Counted from the stretch's first letter, positions 41,770-52,083 are shown. The stretch: 64,000 nucleotides of DNA from an uncultured Clostridia bacterium (GCA_947630555.1 CANRIA010000005.1:1-64000), one strand, 5' to 3'. Made by a program: numbers and translations. The notes: generated by a model from the letters alone, not told the origin.

Positions 41770-42657
41770 TCAGTGTGTGTATTTGCCCGCGGGCTCTGTT
41801 AAATTTGTATCGGTAAGCCACGATAAAAACCTGTTCGCGGCTGACAAAGCAACATCTAAAATACCCGGCGGCAGTTCCTTGCTTTCAAACTTTGCAACGC
41901 CCGCAACGTTTTCGTCGGGGGTATACTCCCAGCCGAATGCTTTCATTATTGCTTTGCAGGTGAGCTCTGCTTCAAACTCTTTCTGCTCGGGCGTTATATT
42001 GCCACGCTTTGGTATCTTGCATTTCAGAAAATCTTTGCCTGTTATTTCTTCGTCATTCGGCAGATGACCGCACAGCAGATGCCCTATCTCGTGAAAGAAT
42101 GTTGCAGTCTGCTTAGGCATATCGTGCCTGCTGTTCAGTATCATTGCATAGTGCGTATACAGCTTTATAAGCTCGCCTTTTTTATTAAAGCATTCAACGG
42201 GGAGCGGCGTTTTCTGATATGTCATCTCGCCCAGCAGGCGTTCGCCAAGGTCTCTTTCGCCAAAATAAACGCCGTGATAGTTCAGCACACGCACCAGTTC
42301 TTTTTTGGTAAAAGGCGGCATTGTGGGCAGTTCAAAAGTTTTCGGCTGCTCCATCCACGGGCGGAGCGGTTTGTCTTCGGGACTGTAGGTATCGCTTGCT
42401 TCATAATATATCTCCAGCGGAGAGAACGGTTTAACTATCAAAAGCGGTCGTGCCTCGGGCTTTATAAGTCTGCCGTAATCTCTTTGCCATGTGCTCTCGT
42501 TTGCGGCAAAGCCAAGCCCGGGCCTTTGCACCAGCAGCACCGCCGAATTATAAAGTGAAAGCCCCGACATATTCCACATATATGCCGCATATCTGAACAT
42601 ATCTTCAAGCATATCGTTTTTCAGTATATAGGTTAGTATGGGGTCATTTGGTCTCAT
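41770..42657 (-). CDS. ArdC/ImmA-like zinc metallopeptidase
   Basis: 295 aa. The N-terminal half (MWNMSGLSLYNSAVLLVQRP, then TWQRDYGRLIKPEARPLLIV) resembles the ArdC-type ssDNA-binding region. The C-terminal half has the zincin motif TFFHEIGHLLCGH near residue 190 with a downstream EFEAELTCKAI supplying the third ligand. ArdC relatives are anti-restriction proteins of conjugative elements; ImmA/IrrE relatives cleave repressors. No mobile element or repressor gene is adjacent, so the target is unknown. Possibly a domesticated stress protease. AAAGGCGG precedes the ATG. Confidence 0.75.
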   Translation of the reverse strand: MRPNDPILTYILKNDMLEDMFRYAAYMWNMSGLSLYNSAVLLVQRPGLGFAANESTWQRDYGRLIKPEARPLLIVKPFSPLEIYYEASDTYSPEDKPLRPWMEQPKTFELPTMPPFTKKELVRVLNYHGVYFGERDLGERLLGEMTYQKTPLPVECFNKKGELIKLYTHYAMILNSRHDMPKQTATFFHEIGHLLCGHLPNDEEITGKDFLKCKIPKRGNITPEQKEFEAELTCKAIMKAFGWEYTPDENVAGVAKFESKELPPGILDVALSAANRFLSWLTDTNLTEPAGKYTH

Positions 42658-42680
42658 AAATTCGCCGCCTTTCTATTTGT

Positions 42681-43394
42681 CTATTTATCTTTAAGAGCAT
42701 ACAGCCGCTCAATTACGCTTGCAGGCGTTTCTTCTTTATCTTTCAAAGGGAAGGGGATACCAAGCTTTTCGTATTTTGCAGAGCACATTTTTCTGAACGG
42801 CAAAAGCTCTGTTTTCTTAACGCACTCATGTGCCGAGGCTATCTCAAACAGCCGCCTTGCATTTTCATCGCTGTCGGTAAAGCCCTTTATTATAACCTGC
42901 CGAAGATAAGTATCTATATGCATTTTATCAAGCAGCAAAAGAAAATCATCGGCGGCTTGCATATCCATACCGCAAAAATTTTTGTAGTCTTTTGCATTTG
43001 TAGATTTGTAGTCTAAAAGCACGGTGTCTGTATATTGCAGAAGCTCTTTCACATCATCATTTATAATACAGCCGCTTGTATCAAGGCAGGTGGAAATGCC
43101 GCTTTGTTTGCAAAGAGAGAAAAGCTGTGTAACAAACCTTGCCTGCAAAAGCGGTTCGCCGCCCGAAACGGTAATGCCGCCGTCACTTCCGAAGTAGCTT
43201 TTGCAGCGCTCTGCACGTTTCATAACTTCCTGCGCGGTGTACTCTTTGCCGCCGCTCATATCCCAAGTTTCGGGGTTGTGGCAGCACTTGCAGCGCAGGT
43301 TGCACCCCTGCATGAACACCACATACCGCACGCCGGGCCCGTCAACGGTGCCAAGCGACTGAAAACTGCTTATTCTGCCAAAGATCTCACACAT
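42681..43394 (-). CDS. pflA: Pyruvate formate-lyase activating enzyme
   Basis: 237 aa from the ATG at 43394, which overlaps the pflB stop as TGATG. A longer frame upstream lies entirely inside pflB. The radical SAM motif CNLRCKCCHNPETW gives C-x3-C-x2-C; the GGI(T/S)VSGGEPLLQ motif follows. It installs the glycyl radical on PflB using SAM and a [4Fe-4S] cluster. Confidence 0.95.
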   Translation of the reverse strand: MCEIFGRISSFQSLGTVDGPGVRYVVFMQGCNLRCKCCHNPETWDMSGGKEYTAQEVMKRAERCKSYFGSDGGITVSGGEPLLQARFVTQLFSLCKQSGISTCLDTSGCIINDDVKELLQYTDTVLLDYKSTNAKDYKNFCGMDMQAADDFLLLLDKMHIDTYLRQVIIKGFTDSDENARRLFEIASAHECVKKTELLPFRKMCSAKYEKLGIPFPLKDKEETPASVIERLYALKDK

Positions 43395-45625
43395 CACATT
43401 GCCTCGTGGAAGGTGCGCATAATTACCTCTCTTTGCTGTTCGCGCGAGAGTTTGCAGAAGTTCACCGCATAGCCCGAAACGCGTATTGTAAGATTTGGGT
43501 AGTCCTCGGGGCATTCATACGCCTTGAGAAGCGTTTCGCGGTTCATGACGTTCACGTTTATATGGTGCGCGGCGTTTAGAAAATATCCCGTCAGAATTGC
43601 AACAAGGTTGTCGGTGCGCTCTGTTTCGCTCTTGCCTAAAGCATCGGGAATTATAGAAAACGTGTTTGAAATGCCGTCCATACAAGCCGAATACGAAAGC
43701 TTAGATACAGAGTTAAGAGAAGCGAGCGCGCCGTTTTCTTCTCTGCCGTGCATGGGGTTTGCACCGGGCGCGAAAGGTTCACCTTTCTTTCTGCCGTCGG
43801 GCGTTGAGCCTGTTTTCTTGCCATACATAACGTTTGAAGTTATAGTCAGCACCGAAAGGGTGTGACGAGCGTTTCTGTAGGTGGGAGTCTTTTTCAGCTC
43901 GTCTATAAACTCGTGCAGCATATCCTGCGCTATGGTGTCCGCGCGGTCATCGTCGTTGCCGTATTTGGGGAAATCGCCGGTAGTTTCAAAATCAACTATA
44001 ATGCCGTTTTCATCGCGCACAGGCTTTACCTTTGCATACTTTATCGCCGAAAGCGAATCAGTCAGTACCGAAAGCCCTGCCACGCCAAACGCCATAAGCC
44101 GCTCCACATCGGTATCATGCAGTGCCATTTGTATCTTTTCATACGCATACTTGTCGTGCATATAGTGTATCACGTTCATCGTGTTTACATACAGCCTGCA
44201 CAGCCATTCGCGGTAGAGACGGAATCGCTCCATTACCTTGTCATAATCGAGATACTCGTCCTGCATGGGCTGCATCTGAGGCCCTACTCGTGTGCCGAAC
44301 ACGTTATCTATACCGCCGTTTATTGCAAGCAGCAGAAGCTTTGCTAAGTTCGCCCTTGCGCCGAAAAACTGCATCTGCTTGCCTACCTTCATAGCCGAAA
44401 CACAGCAGGCTATCGCGTAATCATCACCGAAGTGAGGGCGCATAAGATCATCGTTTTCGTACTGTATGGAATCGGTATCCTGAGATACTTTTGCGCAGAA
44501 GCGTTTGAAGCCCTCGGGCAGGCGTGCGCTCCACAGCACGGTAAGGTTCGGTTCGGGCGCGCTGCCTAAAGTATACAGCGTGTTTAGTATGCGGAAGCTT
44601 GATTTTGTAACCAGCGTTGTGTTGTTCTCGCCCATGCCGCCAACGCTTTCGGTTATCCACATCGGGTCGCCGCCGAAAAGTTCGTTGTAGTCGGGCGTGC
44701 GCAGGTGGCGAGCCATTCTCAGCTTCATAACAAACTGGTCGAAAAGCTCCTGCGCGCCTTTTTCGTCAAGTATGCCGTTTTTTATGTCGCGCTCTATGTA
44801 TATATCAAAAAATGTGCTTACTCTGCCAAGCGACATCGCCGCGCCGTTCTGCTCTTTGTTCGCGGCAAGGTAGCCAAAGTAAGTCCACTGCATGGCCTCG
44901 CGCGCGGTGGAAGCAGGCTGACTTATATCAAAACCGTAAATGGCAGCCATTTCTTTAAGCTTGCCAAGGAAGTTTATCTGCTGGAAAAGTTCTTCGGTGA
45001 GTTTTATGGTGTCGGCGTTCATTACGCCCTCGCCTATTTTCAGCTTGTCCTGCCTCTTTTGCTCAATAAGCGCATCAACACCGTAAAGAGCCACTCTGCG
45101 GTAGTCGCCGATTATTCTGCCTCTGCCGTATGCATCGGGCAGACCCGTGAGCAAAGCGCAGTGACGGGCGGCTTTCATCTCAGGGGTGTAACAGCGGAAA
45201 ACGCCGTCGTTGTGGGTGGTGCGGTAGGTGAAGTATTCTTCTATTTTGTCCGAGAGTTTGTAGCCGTAAGCCTCGCACGCCTCGCGCGCCATTCTTATGC
45301 CGCCGAACGGGTTCACGCCTCTTTTGAGGGGTGCATCAGTCTGCAAGCCGACAATAAGCTCGTTTTCCTTGTCAAGATAGCCTGCCTTGTAGTTGCACAG
45401 CGAAGAAACGGTAGTGGTGTCAATATCCAGCACGCCGCCTTTTTCGCGCTCCTGTTTTTGCAGACCGCGCAGCTTGTTCATAAGTGCGTTTGTGCGCTCG
45501 GTAGCCGTTTCGAGGAAGCTGTCGTCGCCGGTGTAGGGGGTGTAGTTTGTCTGAATGAAGTTACGCACGTTAATGCCGGTGCACCAGTCGCCCTGCGTAA
45601 AGCCTTGCCATTGGGTGAATTTCAT
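43394..45625 (-). CDS. pflB: Pyruvate formate-lyase
   Basis: 743 aa from the ATG at 45625 with a perfect AGGAGG 7 nt upstream. The adjacent catalytic cysteines lie in [11 protein letters not shown], and the glycyl-radical loop [17 protein letters not shown] is near the C-terminus (residue ~718). It converts pyruvate and CoA to acetyl-CoA and formate under anoxia, alongside PFOR in this genome. It forms an operon with pflA. No clear promoter is visible; a repeat mosaic lies upstream. Confidence 0.97.
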   Translation of the reverse strand: MKFTQWQGFTQGDWCTGINVRNFIQTNYTPYTGDDSFLETATERTNALMNKLRGLQKQEREKGGVLDIDTTTVSSLCNYKAGYLDKENELIVGLQTDAPLKRGVNPFGGIRMAREACEAYGYKLSDKIEEYFTYRTTHNDGVFRCYTPEMKAARHCALLTGLPDAYGRGRIIGDYRRVALYGVDALIEQKRQDKLKIGEGVMNADTIKLTEELFQQINFLGKLKEMAAIYGFDISQPASTAREAMQWTYFGYLAANKEQNGAAMSLGRVSTFFDIYIERDIKNGILDEKGAQELFDQFVMKLRMARHLRTPDYNELFGGDPMWITESVGGMGENNTTLVTKSSFRILNTLYTLGSAPEPNLTVLWSARLPEGFKRFCAKVSQDTDSIQYENDDLMRPHFGDDYAIACCVSAMKVGKQMQFFGARANLAKLLLLAINGGIDNVFGTRVGPQMQPMQDEYLDYDKVMERFRLYREWLCRLYVNTMNVIHYMHDKYAYEKIQMALHDTDVERLMAFGVAGLSVLTDSLSAIKYAKVKPVRDENGIIVDFETTGDFPKYGNDDDRADTIAQDMLHEFIDELKKTPTYRNARHTLSVLTITSNVMYGKKTGSTPDGRKKGEPFAPGANPMHGREENGALASLNSVSKLSYSACMDGISNTFSIIPDALGKSETERTDNLVAILTGYFLNAAHHINVNVMNRETLLKAYECPEDYPNLTIRVSGYAVNFCKLSREQQREVIMRTFHEAM

Positions 45626-45659
45626 AATTGACCTCCTATTAGATAAAGGGTTATAAATG

Positions 45660-46110
45660 TTTTTGTAATTTGCGCTTACGCGCAACCTGCGGAGCAGAAA
45701 TAGTGAATAGTGAAAGAGTGAATATTGAATAGTGAATAGTTAAGGAGCGGCTTACGCCGCGAATTTTGAATTCATGTCAAGAAACTAAAAGTTTTCGATC
45801 GACCCTTTTTCAAAAGGGTCGTGGGGCGTGGGGCAGCGCCCCACAAAGACACAGCGTACGCTCTGCAAGAGGTGAATGCTAAAACAGTCCGGTGGACTGT
45901 TTTAGCAGAGGAGAGGCTCTGCAAGAGAGAGCCTCTCCTTGCTGTAGCTCACCGCTCTCTTTCCGCGTTCTCTCAGAGAACGCCGTGCAATGTGAAAATT
46001 CATATAAAGCAAACGTATTAGCCCACTCAAAATGAGAAGATAACCGAATTACAGTGGGGCGTTAAATGCGCTCCTGCGCGCTGCGAAAGCAGCAAAATAA
46101 TTTTCTTCTA
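45660..46110. repeat. Intergenic hairpin mosaic upstream of pflB
   Basis: No gene is seen. GCGCTTACGCGCAACCTGCG (45672), TAGTGAA heptads (45698-45745), an inverted GACCCTTTTTCAAAAGGGTC (45800-45820), an AAACAGTCCGGTGGACTGTT hairpin (45883-45902) and a GAGGCTCTCTC/GAGAGAGCCTC pair (~45905-45930). GCGTTC/GAACGC (~45967-45983) and an inverted CACTCAAAATGAGAAGATAA element (46023-46042) follow. Confidence 0.75.
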
Positions 46111-46204
46111 TAAAAATAATACCACGTCTCGGCTTAGATGTCAAGACGTGATAAGCACAATATATTGTATCTGACCTTGCGTAATTTGCACAAAATGCAC
46201 AATA

Positions 46205-46834
46205 TCAGAGCTTTGAGTAACCGTAGCTGTTGATAAGCGCATCGACCTTTACGCCGTTTTTGCACATGGGGCAGCTGTCGGCAGAGTAGTTCTCATACTT
46301 GGGCAGGTCGCCGGGCGTGAAAATTGAGTGCACCTCAACGTCGTGCGACTGATCGATCGCCGAGAAGATAGCCGCTATGCCTGCCAGCTGACCGTTGTAA
46401 TATTTCAGGCAGTCAACCGTTCTCGAAATGGTCTTGCCCGTGGAAGCTGACGAAATAAGCACTACCACCTGCTTGCCCCATATGAGTTTCTGCGTATTAT
46501 CGCGGAAAATCAGCTGGTTGTTGGCATTCAGTTCGGGGGTAACGACCTTGATGTCAGAGCCGCTGTTTATGCCTGCGTTTGAAAGTTCTCTCGCCAAAAA
46601 TGCGCCGATGACCTCGGTGCCCTCAAGGCAGATGATAGTCTCGATATGCGTTGAGCTGTAGCCCGATGCAAGCTCCTCGGCGGCTGCTTTTGCCATCTGA
46701 GAGCTTGTCTTTATCGAGGTCATATCGACATAATAGTTTACGTGCGAGTGGTTTGTGGCAAAGTGACCGGGTATTACGCCTATTTTAATGTTCCTGTTTT
46801 TGCGTGATGTTATTTCCTGAAGTCTGTTTTCCAT
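46205..46834 (-). CDS. Orotate-phosphoribosyltransferase-like protein
   Basis: 209 aa from the ATG at 46834 (AGGAGG upstream). The PRPP loop region reads QVVVLISSASTGKTISRTVD near residue 140. A GTEVIGAFLARELSNAG strand precedes it, and a C-terminal CPMCKNGVKVDAL motif ends the protein. It is a type I phosphoribosyltransferase of the PyrE group, but the PRPP loop is not the usual VxxVDDVxTTG form, so the substrate may be another base or the role regulatory. Monocistronic, promoter at 46874-46902. Confidence 0.75.
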   Translation of the reverse strand: MENRLQEITSRKNRNIKIGVIPGHFATNHSHVNYYVDMTSIKTSSQMAKAAAEELASGYSSTHIETIICLEGTEVIGAFLARELSNAGINSGSDIKVVTPELNANNQLIFRDNTQKLIWGKQVVVLISSASTGKTISRTVDCLKYYNGQLAGIAAIFSAIDQSHDVEVHSIFTPGDLPKYENYSADSCPMCKNGVKVDALINSYGYSKL

Positions 46835-46873
46835 ATGGTTTATCCTCCTGTGCGAAACATAATTATTAGTAAT

Positions 46874-46902
46874 AGTATACCACTTTTTCGCCGTTTGTTC
46901 AA
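46874..46902 (-). promoter_or_regulatory. Promoter of the phosphoribosyltransferase gene
   Basis: Minus-strand TTGAAC (46897-46902) and TATACT (46874-46879), 17-bp spacing. Confidence 0.75.
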
Positions 46903-46954
46903 TATGCAATAGTCATAAAAATTTCACCGCTTTTTTGACAAGCTGCAAAGGCTG

Positions 46955-46983
46955 TTGACGTTTTCGCAAAAAAGTATTATACT
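46955..46983 (+). promoter_or_regulatory. Promoter of the 122-aa hypothetical gene
   Basis: TTGACG (46955-46960) and TATACT (46978-46983), 17-bp spacing, 30 bp upstream of the ATG. Confidence 0.75.
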
Positions 46984-47013
46984 ATTATAAACGAATGTAA
47001 ACGGGGTGTATGC

Positions 47014-47382
47014 ATGGGCTTATTCGATATATTTAAAAAAGGCAGACAAAACGGCAAGTGCAACAAGGTAAAAGTACCTGCCTTTGTAAAGCAAAGCGGT
47101 GTTAAGTGCAAAGAGTTCAGCTTTGAGGCGATAAAAACAGAAGTTTTAGATGCCATGGTAGAGGGCAAACCGCAGCTTATACCAACTTTTACGCCTTCAA
47201 ACTACTATGCCTCAAAAGCGAGTTACCTGCTTGCAAGGGTGTATTATCTGCCCGATTATTCAAAAATTATGATAAACATAACCTACTATGTTGCAGACCA
47301 GCCGCGGCACACTACCATATACCGCGAAATATCTTACGACATTATGAAGAAGATCTGCGAGAGGTTCGGACAGTATATTTAA
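47014..47382 (+). CDS. Conserved-looking hypothetical protein
   Basis: 122 aa, not recognised. It begins MGLFDIFKKGRQNGK, a short amphipathic start seen on many small cytoplasmic proteins. It has no signal or membrane helix, and the rest is mixed alpha/beta with several aromatic residues (SNYYASKASYLLARVYYLPDY). A good promoter and GGGGTG upstream of the ATG support expression. It converges with and overlaps the PAP2 gene by 4 bp. Confidence 0.65.
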   Translation: MGLFDIFKKGRQNGKCNKVKVPAFVKQSGVKCKEFSFEAIKTEVLDAMVEGKPQLIPTFTPSNYYASKASYLLARVYYLPDYSKIMINITYYVADQPRHTTIYREISYDIMKKICERFGQYI

Positions 47383-47918
47383 GAGGCTCTGCGTTTTCTT
47401 GCATACTCAAAGATCGCATACACAAGTACCGCGCAAAGCGTGCCTATAACAGCGCCGACTATGACGTCAGACAGCCAGTGCACTGTAAAATACACTCTTG
47501 AAAAACCTACAATAAAAGCAAATATTAAAGCTGCGATGCCTATGTTTTTCTTCTTTAGAAGTATTGACACCGCGCAGGCAAACGATGAACAGGTATGGCT
47601 GGAGGGGAACGAGTACCCCGACGGGGCGGAAATAAGCAGTTTTATGTCATCGCGCATGATAAAGGGGCGATCGCGGCAAACTATAAATTTAAGAGCGTAC
47701 TCGGAGAGCATGAACGCGCAGAAAAGCGACACTGCATACACAATGCCAAAGCGGCGAGTGGGTTTGTATATAAGCAGAAAAAGCCCTATGGCTATCCATA
47801 AAATGCCCTTCTCGGTGGCGTAGGTGACTAGTTTAAGAAGCGGTGTTAAAATGCCGTTTTGTATGCTCAGCATAAAGTCGGCGGCGGCGTTGTCTGCTTT
47901 TATTATAAAGTCGTACAT
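47379..47918 (-). CDS. PAP2-family membrane phosphatase
   Basis: 179 aa with about five membrane helices. All three PAP2 motifs are present: KFIVCRDRPF (motif 1), SFPSSHT (motif 2) and SRVYFTVHWLSDV (motif 3). It probably dephosphorylates undecaprenyl pyrophosphate or phosphatidic/phosphatidylglycerol phosphate at the membrane. A promoter (TTGAAA 47975-47980, TAAAAT 47952-47957, 17-bp spacing, minus strand) lies upstream. Confidence 0.88.
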   Translation of the reverse strand: MYDFIIKADNAAADFMLSIQNGILTPLLKLVTYATEKGILWIAIGLFLLIYKPTRRFGIVYAVSLFCAFMLSEYALKFIVCRDRPFIMRDDIKLLISAPSGYSFPSSHTCSSFACAVSILLKKKNIGIAALIFAFIVGFSRVYFTVHWLSDVIVGAVIGTLCAVLVYAIFEYARKRRAS

Positions 47919-47998
47919 AAACTTTGCCTTTCGTGAATTTGTAGTATATATATTTTAACACATACGCATTTTAATTTCAACAGAATTTTTTGTAAAGG

Positions 47999-49750
47999 GT
48001 GAAACTTTTGCTTAGCCTTATAAGATACCTTAAAAACAACAAAGCGCAGTCTGTTATAGCGCCGCTTTTTAAGCTTACGGAAGCTATTTTTGAGCTTTTG
48101 GTGCCGCTTATTATGGCGGACATTATAGACATAGGCGTTGCAAATGCTGACAGCGGCTATATTTTAAAGCGCGCGGTGGTGCTGGTGGTGCTGGGCGTGC
48201 TGGGGCTTGCGTGCTCACTGACGGCGCAGTATTTTGCGGCGGTGGCGGCTTTCGGGTTTGGCACATCTCTGCGAAAAGACCTGTATAGGCACATATGCTC
48301 GCTGTCTTTCAGCGAGATAGACAAAAGCGGCACAAGCACGCTTATAAACCGCATGATAAGCGACACCGCCTTAGCGCAGGACGGCGTGAACCGCTTTTTG
48401 CGCCTGTTTATGCGCTCACCGTTTATAGTGGTGGGTGCGCTTATAATGTCGATGACGATAAGCGTTAAACTCACGCTGATATTTGTGGCGGCAGTGCCTG
48501 CTCTCTCGCTTGTTATATACATTATAATGCGCGCTGATCTGCCAAGATACAAGCTGATTCAGCAAAAACTTGACGGCGTTATGCTTTCGGTGCGTGAAAA
48601 TCTTTCGGGCGCAAGGGTGATAAGGGCGTTCTCTGCGCAGGAGAGGGAGAAAGAGCAGTTTTACAGCAAAACGCAGTCACTTAAAAAGTCGCAGATAGAA
48701 GTGGGCAAAATAGCCGCGCTTTTAAATCCTCTTACGTATATTATAGTATATATTGCGATAATTGCGATAATCTGGCAGGGCGGCATAAGCGTGAACTTAG
48801 GCGGCATAAAGCAGGGGCAGCTTATTGCGCTTATAAGCTACATGACGCAGATACTTTTCGCTTTGATAGCTTTTGCAGACCTGATAATATTTGTTACAAA
48901 GGGCAATGCATCGGCGGCGAGAATTTCGGATCTTTTAAGTGTTAAAGCTTCTGTAGAAGAAACTGCTTCTGCAAACGTTACGCCTATAGAAAACGCCCCT
49001 GCGGTGTGCTTTGAAAATGTAAGTTTTGCATATTCGCAGACGGAGGAAAGATCGCTGAGCGGCATAAATTTTACGCTTGATTACGGGCAGACCATGGGCA
49101 TTATAGGCGGCACGGGCTCGGGCAAATCAACGCTGGTAAATTTAATCCCTCGCTTTTATGATGCCACTGAGGGAAGTATTAAAATAGACGGCGTTGACGT
49201 TAAAGAATACCCGTTTAAACAGCTTAGAGGAAAGATAGGCATTGTGCCGCAAAAGGCTGTGCTTTTCAGCGGTACGGTGAGAAGCAATATGCAGTGGGGC
49301 AATGAAAACGCCACCGATGATGAAATTTGGCAGGCGCTTGAAACGGCGCAGGCTAAAGATTTTATAGAGCAAAAAAGCGGCAAACTTGACGAGCAGGTGC
49401 TGCAGGGCGGCAAGAATTTTTCGGGCGGACAAAAACAGCGGCTTACCATTGCTAGGGCGCTTGTAGGCTCACCGAAAATTCTGATACTTGACGACTCTGC
49501 CTCGGCGCTCGATATGGCAACAGATGCGCTCCTTCGCCGAGCTATAGCGCAGACGGGCAAGAACAGGGCGACTGTTATAGTATCGCAGAGGGCAAGCGCG
49601 GTAAAAAACTGCGACATTATAATGGTGCTCGATGACGGCGAATGTGTGGGTCTTGGCACGCACGAGGAGCTTATGCATACCTGCGAGGTATACGAGGAGA
49701 TATGCCTCTCTCAGCTTTCCTCCGAAAAAATGGGAGGTGAGAGCGCATGA
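47999..49750 (+). CDS. ABC exporter subunit with degenerate ATP site
   Basis: 583 aa half-transporter: six membrane helices (1-310), then an ATPase domain with Walker A GGTGSGKST, signature FSGGQKQRLTIARAL and Walker B ILILDDSASALD. The catalytic Glu after Walker B is Asp, as in the TM287 subunit of heterodimeric multidrug exporters. The next gene carries the consensus site and overlaps by 4 bp. Together they form a heterodimeric exporter of unknown substrate. The GTG start at 47999 is close to AAAGGG; a TTG at 48008 is an alternative. Confidence 0.9.
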   Translation: MKLLLSLIRYLKNNKAQSVIAPLFKLTEAIFELLVPLIMADIIDIGVANADSGYILKRAVVLVVLGVLGLACSLTAQYFAAVAAFGFGTSLRKDLYRHICSLSFSEIDKSGTSTLINRMISDTALAQDGVNRFLRLFMRSPFIVVGALIMSMTISVKLTLIFVAAVPALSLVIYIIMRADLPRYKLIQQKLDGVMLSVRENLSGARVIRAFSAQEREKEQFYSKTQSLKKSQIEVGKIAALLNPLTYIIVYIAIIAIIWQGGISVNLGGIKQGQLIALISYMTQILFALIAFADLIIFVTKGNASAARISDLLSVKASVEETASANVTPIENAPAVCFENVSFAYSQTEERSLSGINFTLDYGQTMGIIGGTGSGKSTLVNLIPRFYDATEGSIKIDGVDVKEYPFKQLRGKIGIVPQKAVLFSGTVRSNMQWGNENATDDEIWQALETAQAKDFIEQKSGKLDEQVLQGGKNFSGGQKQRLTIARALVGSPKILILDDSASALDMATDALLRRAIAQTGKNRATVIVSQRASAVKNCDIIMVLDDGECVGLGTHEELMHTCEVYEEICLSQLSSEKMGGESA

Positions 49751-51510
49751 GCAGTGAAAAGATACCCGTAAATCAGCGGTCGGGCACTCTGAAGCGGCTT
49801 TTGAAATATGTAAGACCGCACATAGGCTTGCTGGCACTCTCGGTAGTGTGCGCGGCGGCGACGGTCATATGCACTCTGTATGCGCCGCTGCTTATAGGTG
49901 ATGCGGTAGACTGCGTTGTTGACAAAGGCAACGTTGATTTTGGCAGGATAAAAGAGATAGTGCTGGTTCTTGCTGTAGTTGTGGCGTTGGGGGCTGTTCT
50001 TCAATGGGTGGCATCATACTGCTCAAACAGGGCGGCTTATTCTGTAATAAGAACGATACGCGACGAATGTTTTGCGAAGATAGAAAAACTGCCTCTTAAA
50101 ACTATAGACGGCACATCACACGGTGACATAGTAAGCAGAATTATTGCAGATGCAGAAACGGTGTGTGACGGTCTTTTGCTGGGATTTTCACAGCTTTTCA
50201 CGGGCATTGTAACTATTTTTGCTACGATAGGTTTTATGCTTTCTATAGATCTGAAGATCACCGTGGTGGTAGTGCTGCTTACGCCGCTTTCGCTGTTTGT
50301 GGCAAGGTTTATTGCAGGCAGAACGTTCAGGCTGTTCAAAGACCAGACTGTGGTGCGCGGCGAAATGACGGGGTATGTAAACGAAGAACTAAGCGGCATA
50401 AAGGTGATAAAGGCGTTCTCTCGCGAGGAAAAAACGCTGGAGGGCTTTGACGACATAAACAGGCGTTACAGAAAAGTGGGCGTAAAGGCGCTGTTTTACT
50501 CATCTTTGGTAAACCCCACAACGCGCTTTATAAACGGTCTTGTGTATGCAGGTGTAGGCATTTTTGGGGCGTTTTCGGCTATTGCAGGCGGCATAACCAT
50601 AGGTCAGCTTTCATGCTTTTTAAGCTATGCAAACCAGTATACAAAGCCGTTCAACGAAATTTCGGGAGTTATTACAGAGCTGCAAAGCGCAGTTGCAGGC
50701 GCGCAGAGGCTTTTTGAAATGATAGATCTTCCTCAGCAACCGCCCGACAGTGAAAACGCTGTCACGCTTCAAAACGCTGACGGAAGGGTTGAAATTGACA
50801 ATGTAAGTTTTTCATATACACCAAATCAAAAGCTTATAGAGAACTTCAATTTGTCGGTAAAGAGCGGTCAGAGGGTAGCTATCGTTGGCCCTACAGGCTG
50901 CGGAAAGACCACGCTTATAAATCTGCTGATGAGGTTTTACGACTGCGACAGCGGTGAGATACGTGTTTGCGGCATACCGATAAAAGATATAAAACTTGAC
51001 AGTCTTCGCGCAAATTACGGCATGGTGCTGCAGGAAACGTGGCTGAAGACCGCTAGCGTAAAAGAAAACATTGCCTACGGCTGCCCCGATGCTGCAGATG
51101 AGGAGATAATCGCTGCTGCAAAGGCTGCACACTGCCACAGCATAATAAAGCGCCTGCCGATGGGCTATGATACTGTGCTTAGCGACGACGGCGCACTCTC
51201 TCAAGGTGAGAAACAGCTTTTGTGCATTGCAAGGGTGATGCTTCGCCTGCCGCCTATGCTGATACTTGACGAAGCGACTTCTTCGATAGACACGCGCACC
51301 GAGATACGTATACAGCGCAATTTTGAAAAGATGATGAAGGGCAGAACGTCTTTTATAGTGGCGCACAGGCTATCGACTATAAGAGAAGCTGACGTTATTT
51401 TAGTAATGCGTGACGGCAACATTATAGAGCAGGGAACGCACGGAGAATTGCTTGGCAGAAACGGCTTTTACGCGCAGCTTTACAACAGCCAGTTCGCTGC
51501 CGAAGAATAA
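49747..51510 (+). CDS. ABC exporter subunit with consensus ATP site
   Basis: 587 aa: six membrane helices, Walker A GPTGCGKTT, Walker B LILDEATSSIDT with the catalytic Glu, and the H-loop AHRLST. The signature region is ALSQGEKQLL, deviating from LSGGQ, as expected when the partner supplies the good signature to the active site. Partner of the preceding subunit in a TM287/288-like heterodimer. AGGTGAGAGC upstream. Confidence 0.92.
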   Translation: MSSEKIPVNQRSGTLKRLLKYVRPHIGLLALSVVCAAATVICTLYAPLLIGDAVDCVVDKGNVDFGRIKEIVLVLAVVVALGAVLQWVASYCSNRAAYSVIRTIRDECFAKIEKLPLKTIDGTSHGDIVSRIIADAETVCDGLLLGFSQLFTGIVTIFATIGFMLSIDLKITVVVVLLTPLSLFVARFIAGRTFRLFKDQTVVRGEMTGYVNEELSGIKVIKAFSREEKTLEGFDDINRRYRKVGVKALFYSSLVNPTTRFINGLVYAGVGIFGAFSAIAGGITIGQLSCFLSYANQYTKPFNEISGVITELQSAVAGAQRLFEMIDLPQQPPDSENAVTLQNADGRVEIDNVSFSYTPNQKLIENFNLSVKSGQRVAIVGPTGCGKTTLINLLMRFYDCDSGEIRVCGIPIKDIKLDSLRANYGMVLQETWLKTASVKENIAYGCPDAADEEIIAAAKAAHCHSIIKRLPMGYDTVLSDDGALSQGEKQLLCIARVMLRLPPMLILDEATSSIDTRTEIRIQRNFEKMMKGRTSFIVAHRLSTIREADVILVMRDGNIIEQGTHGELLGRNGFYAQLYNSQFAAEE

Positions 51511-51528
51511 CAGAGAGGAGGGCGGCAA

Positions 51529-52083
51529 ATGCTGAAAAATTATCTTGCGCTGAGCCATTTTGAGCGTGTACTGTTGGTGATAGGGTTTTTGTCGCTCGCC
51601 GCGGCGCTTATGAATCTTCTTACAGAAAAGCTTGACCGCGCCGACAGGGGAGTCAGGCGGCACAGCAGTTCTTCAATGAAAAACATAATCTTTATGAGCG
51701 GCATAAGCCTGTTTTCGCTGCTGACGCTTTTTCTAATATCAAAGGGCGTGGCGTGGTATATGGCATACCCTGCATCTGTGCTGGTAACGCTGTTATACGC
51801 GCTGTTGGCGGTGGTATTTTTCGGTACGCCAAAAAAGCCTAAGTTTCCTCAGCGCGACAACAGGGTGACTATCGGTCACATAGGGCTGGTGTATAAAACA
51901 GTATACCCCAACGACAGCCGCGGCTGTGTGAGCGTTGATGTTTTCGGCAGCACGTTTGACAGCTTTGCTATCTCGGCGACCGATGAAGTCATACCGATAG
52001 GCACGCGCGTGAAGGTAATTGACACCGACGGCGATCTTCTGGTATGCTCGGCAGAGAAAGAAAAAGATGAGGATAAAAAATAA
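51529..52083 (+). CDS. NfeD-like membrane protein
   Basis: 184 aa. One N-terminal helix (HFERVLLVIGFLSLAAALMN) and two further membrane helices (about 60-100) precede a soluble OB-fold-like domain. That domain reads IGHIGLVYKTVYPNDSRGCV, then FAISATDEVIPIGTRVKVID, typical of NfeD C-termini. NfeD proteins pair with flotillins or stomatins in membrane domains; none is adjacent. It follows the ABC exporter by 18 bp with GAGGAGGG and is probably in its operon. Confidence 0.7.
   Translation: MLKNYLALSHFERVLLVIGFLSLAAALMNLLTEKLDRADRGVRRHSSSSMKNIIFMSGISLFSLLTLFLISKGVAWYMAYPASVLVTLLYALLAVVFFGTPKKPKFPQRDNRVTIGHIGLVYKTVYPNDSRGCVSVDVFGSTFDSFAISATDEVIPIGTRVKVIDTDGDLLVCSAEKEKDEDKK

Noticed and set aside
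42300..43514. Longer start for pflA at 43514
   Set aside because: The extra 40 residues read antisense-free but out-of-family sequence inside pflB; the ATG at 43394 coupled to the pflB stop gives the usual length.
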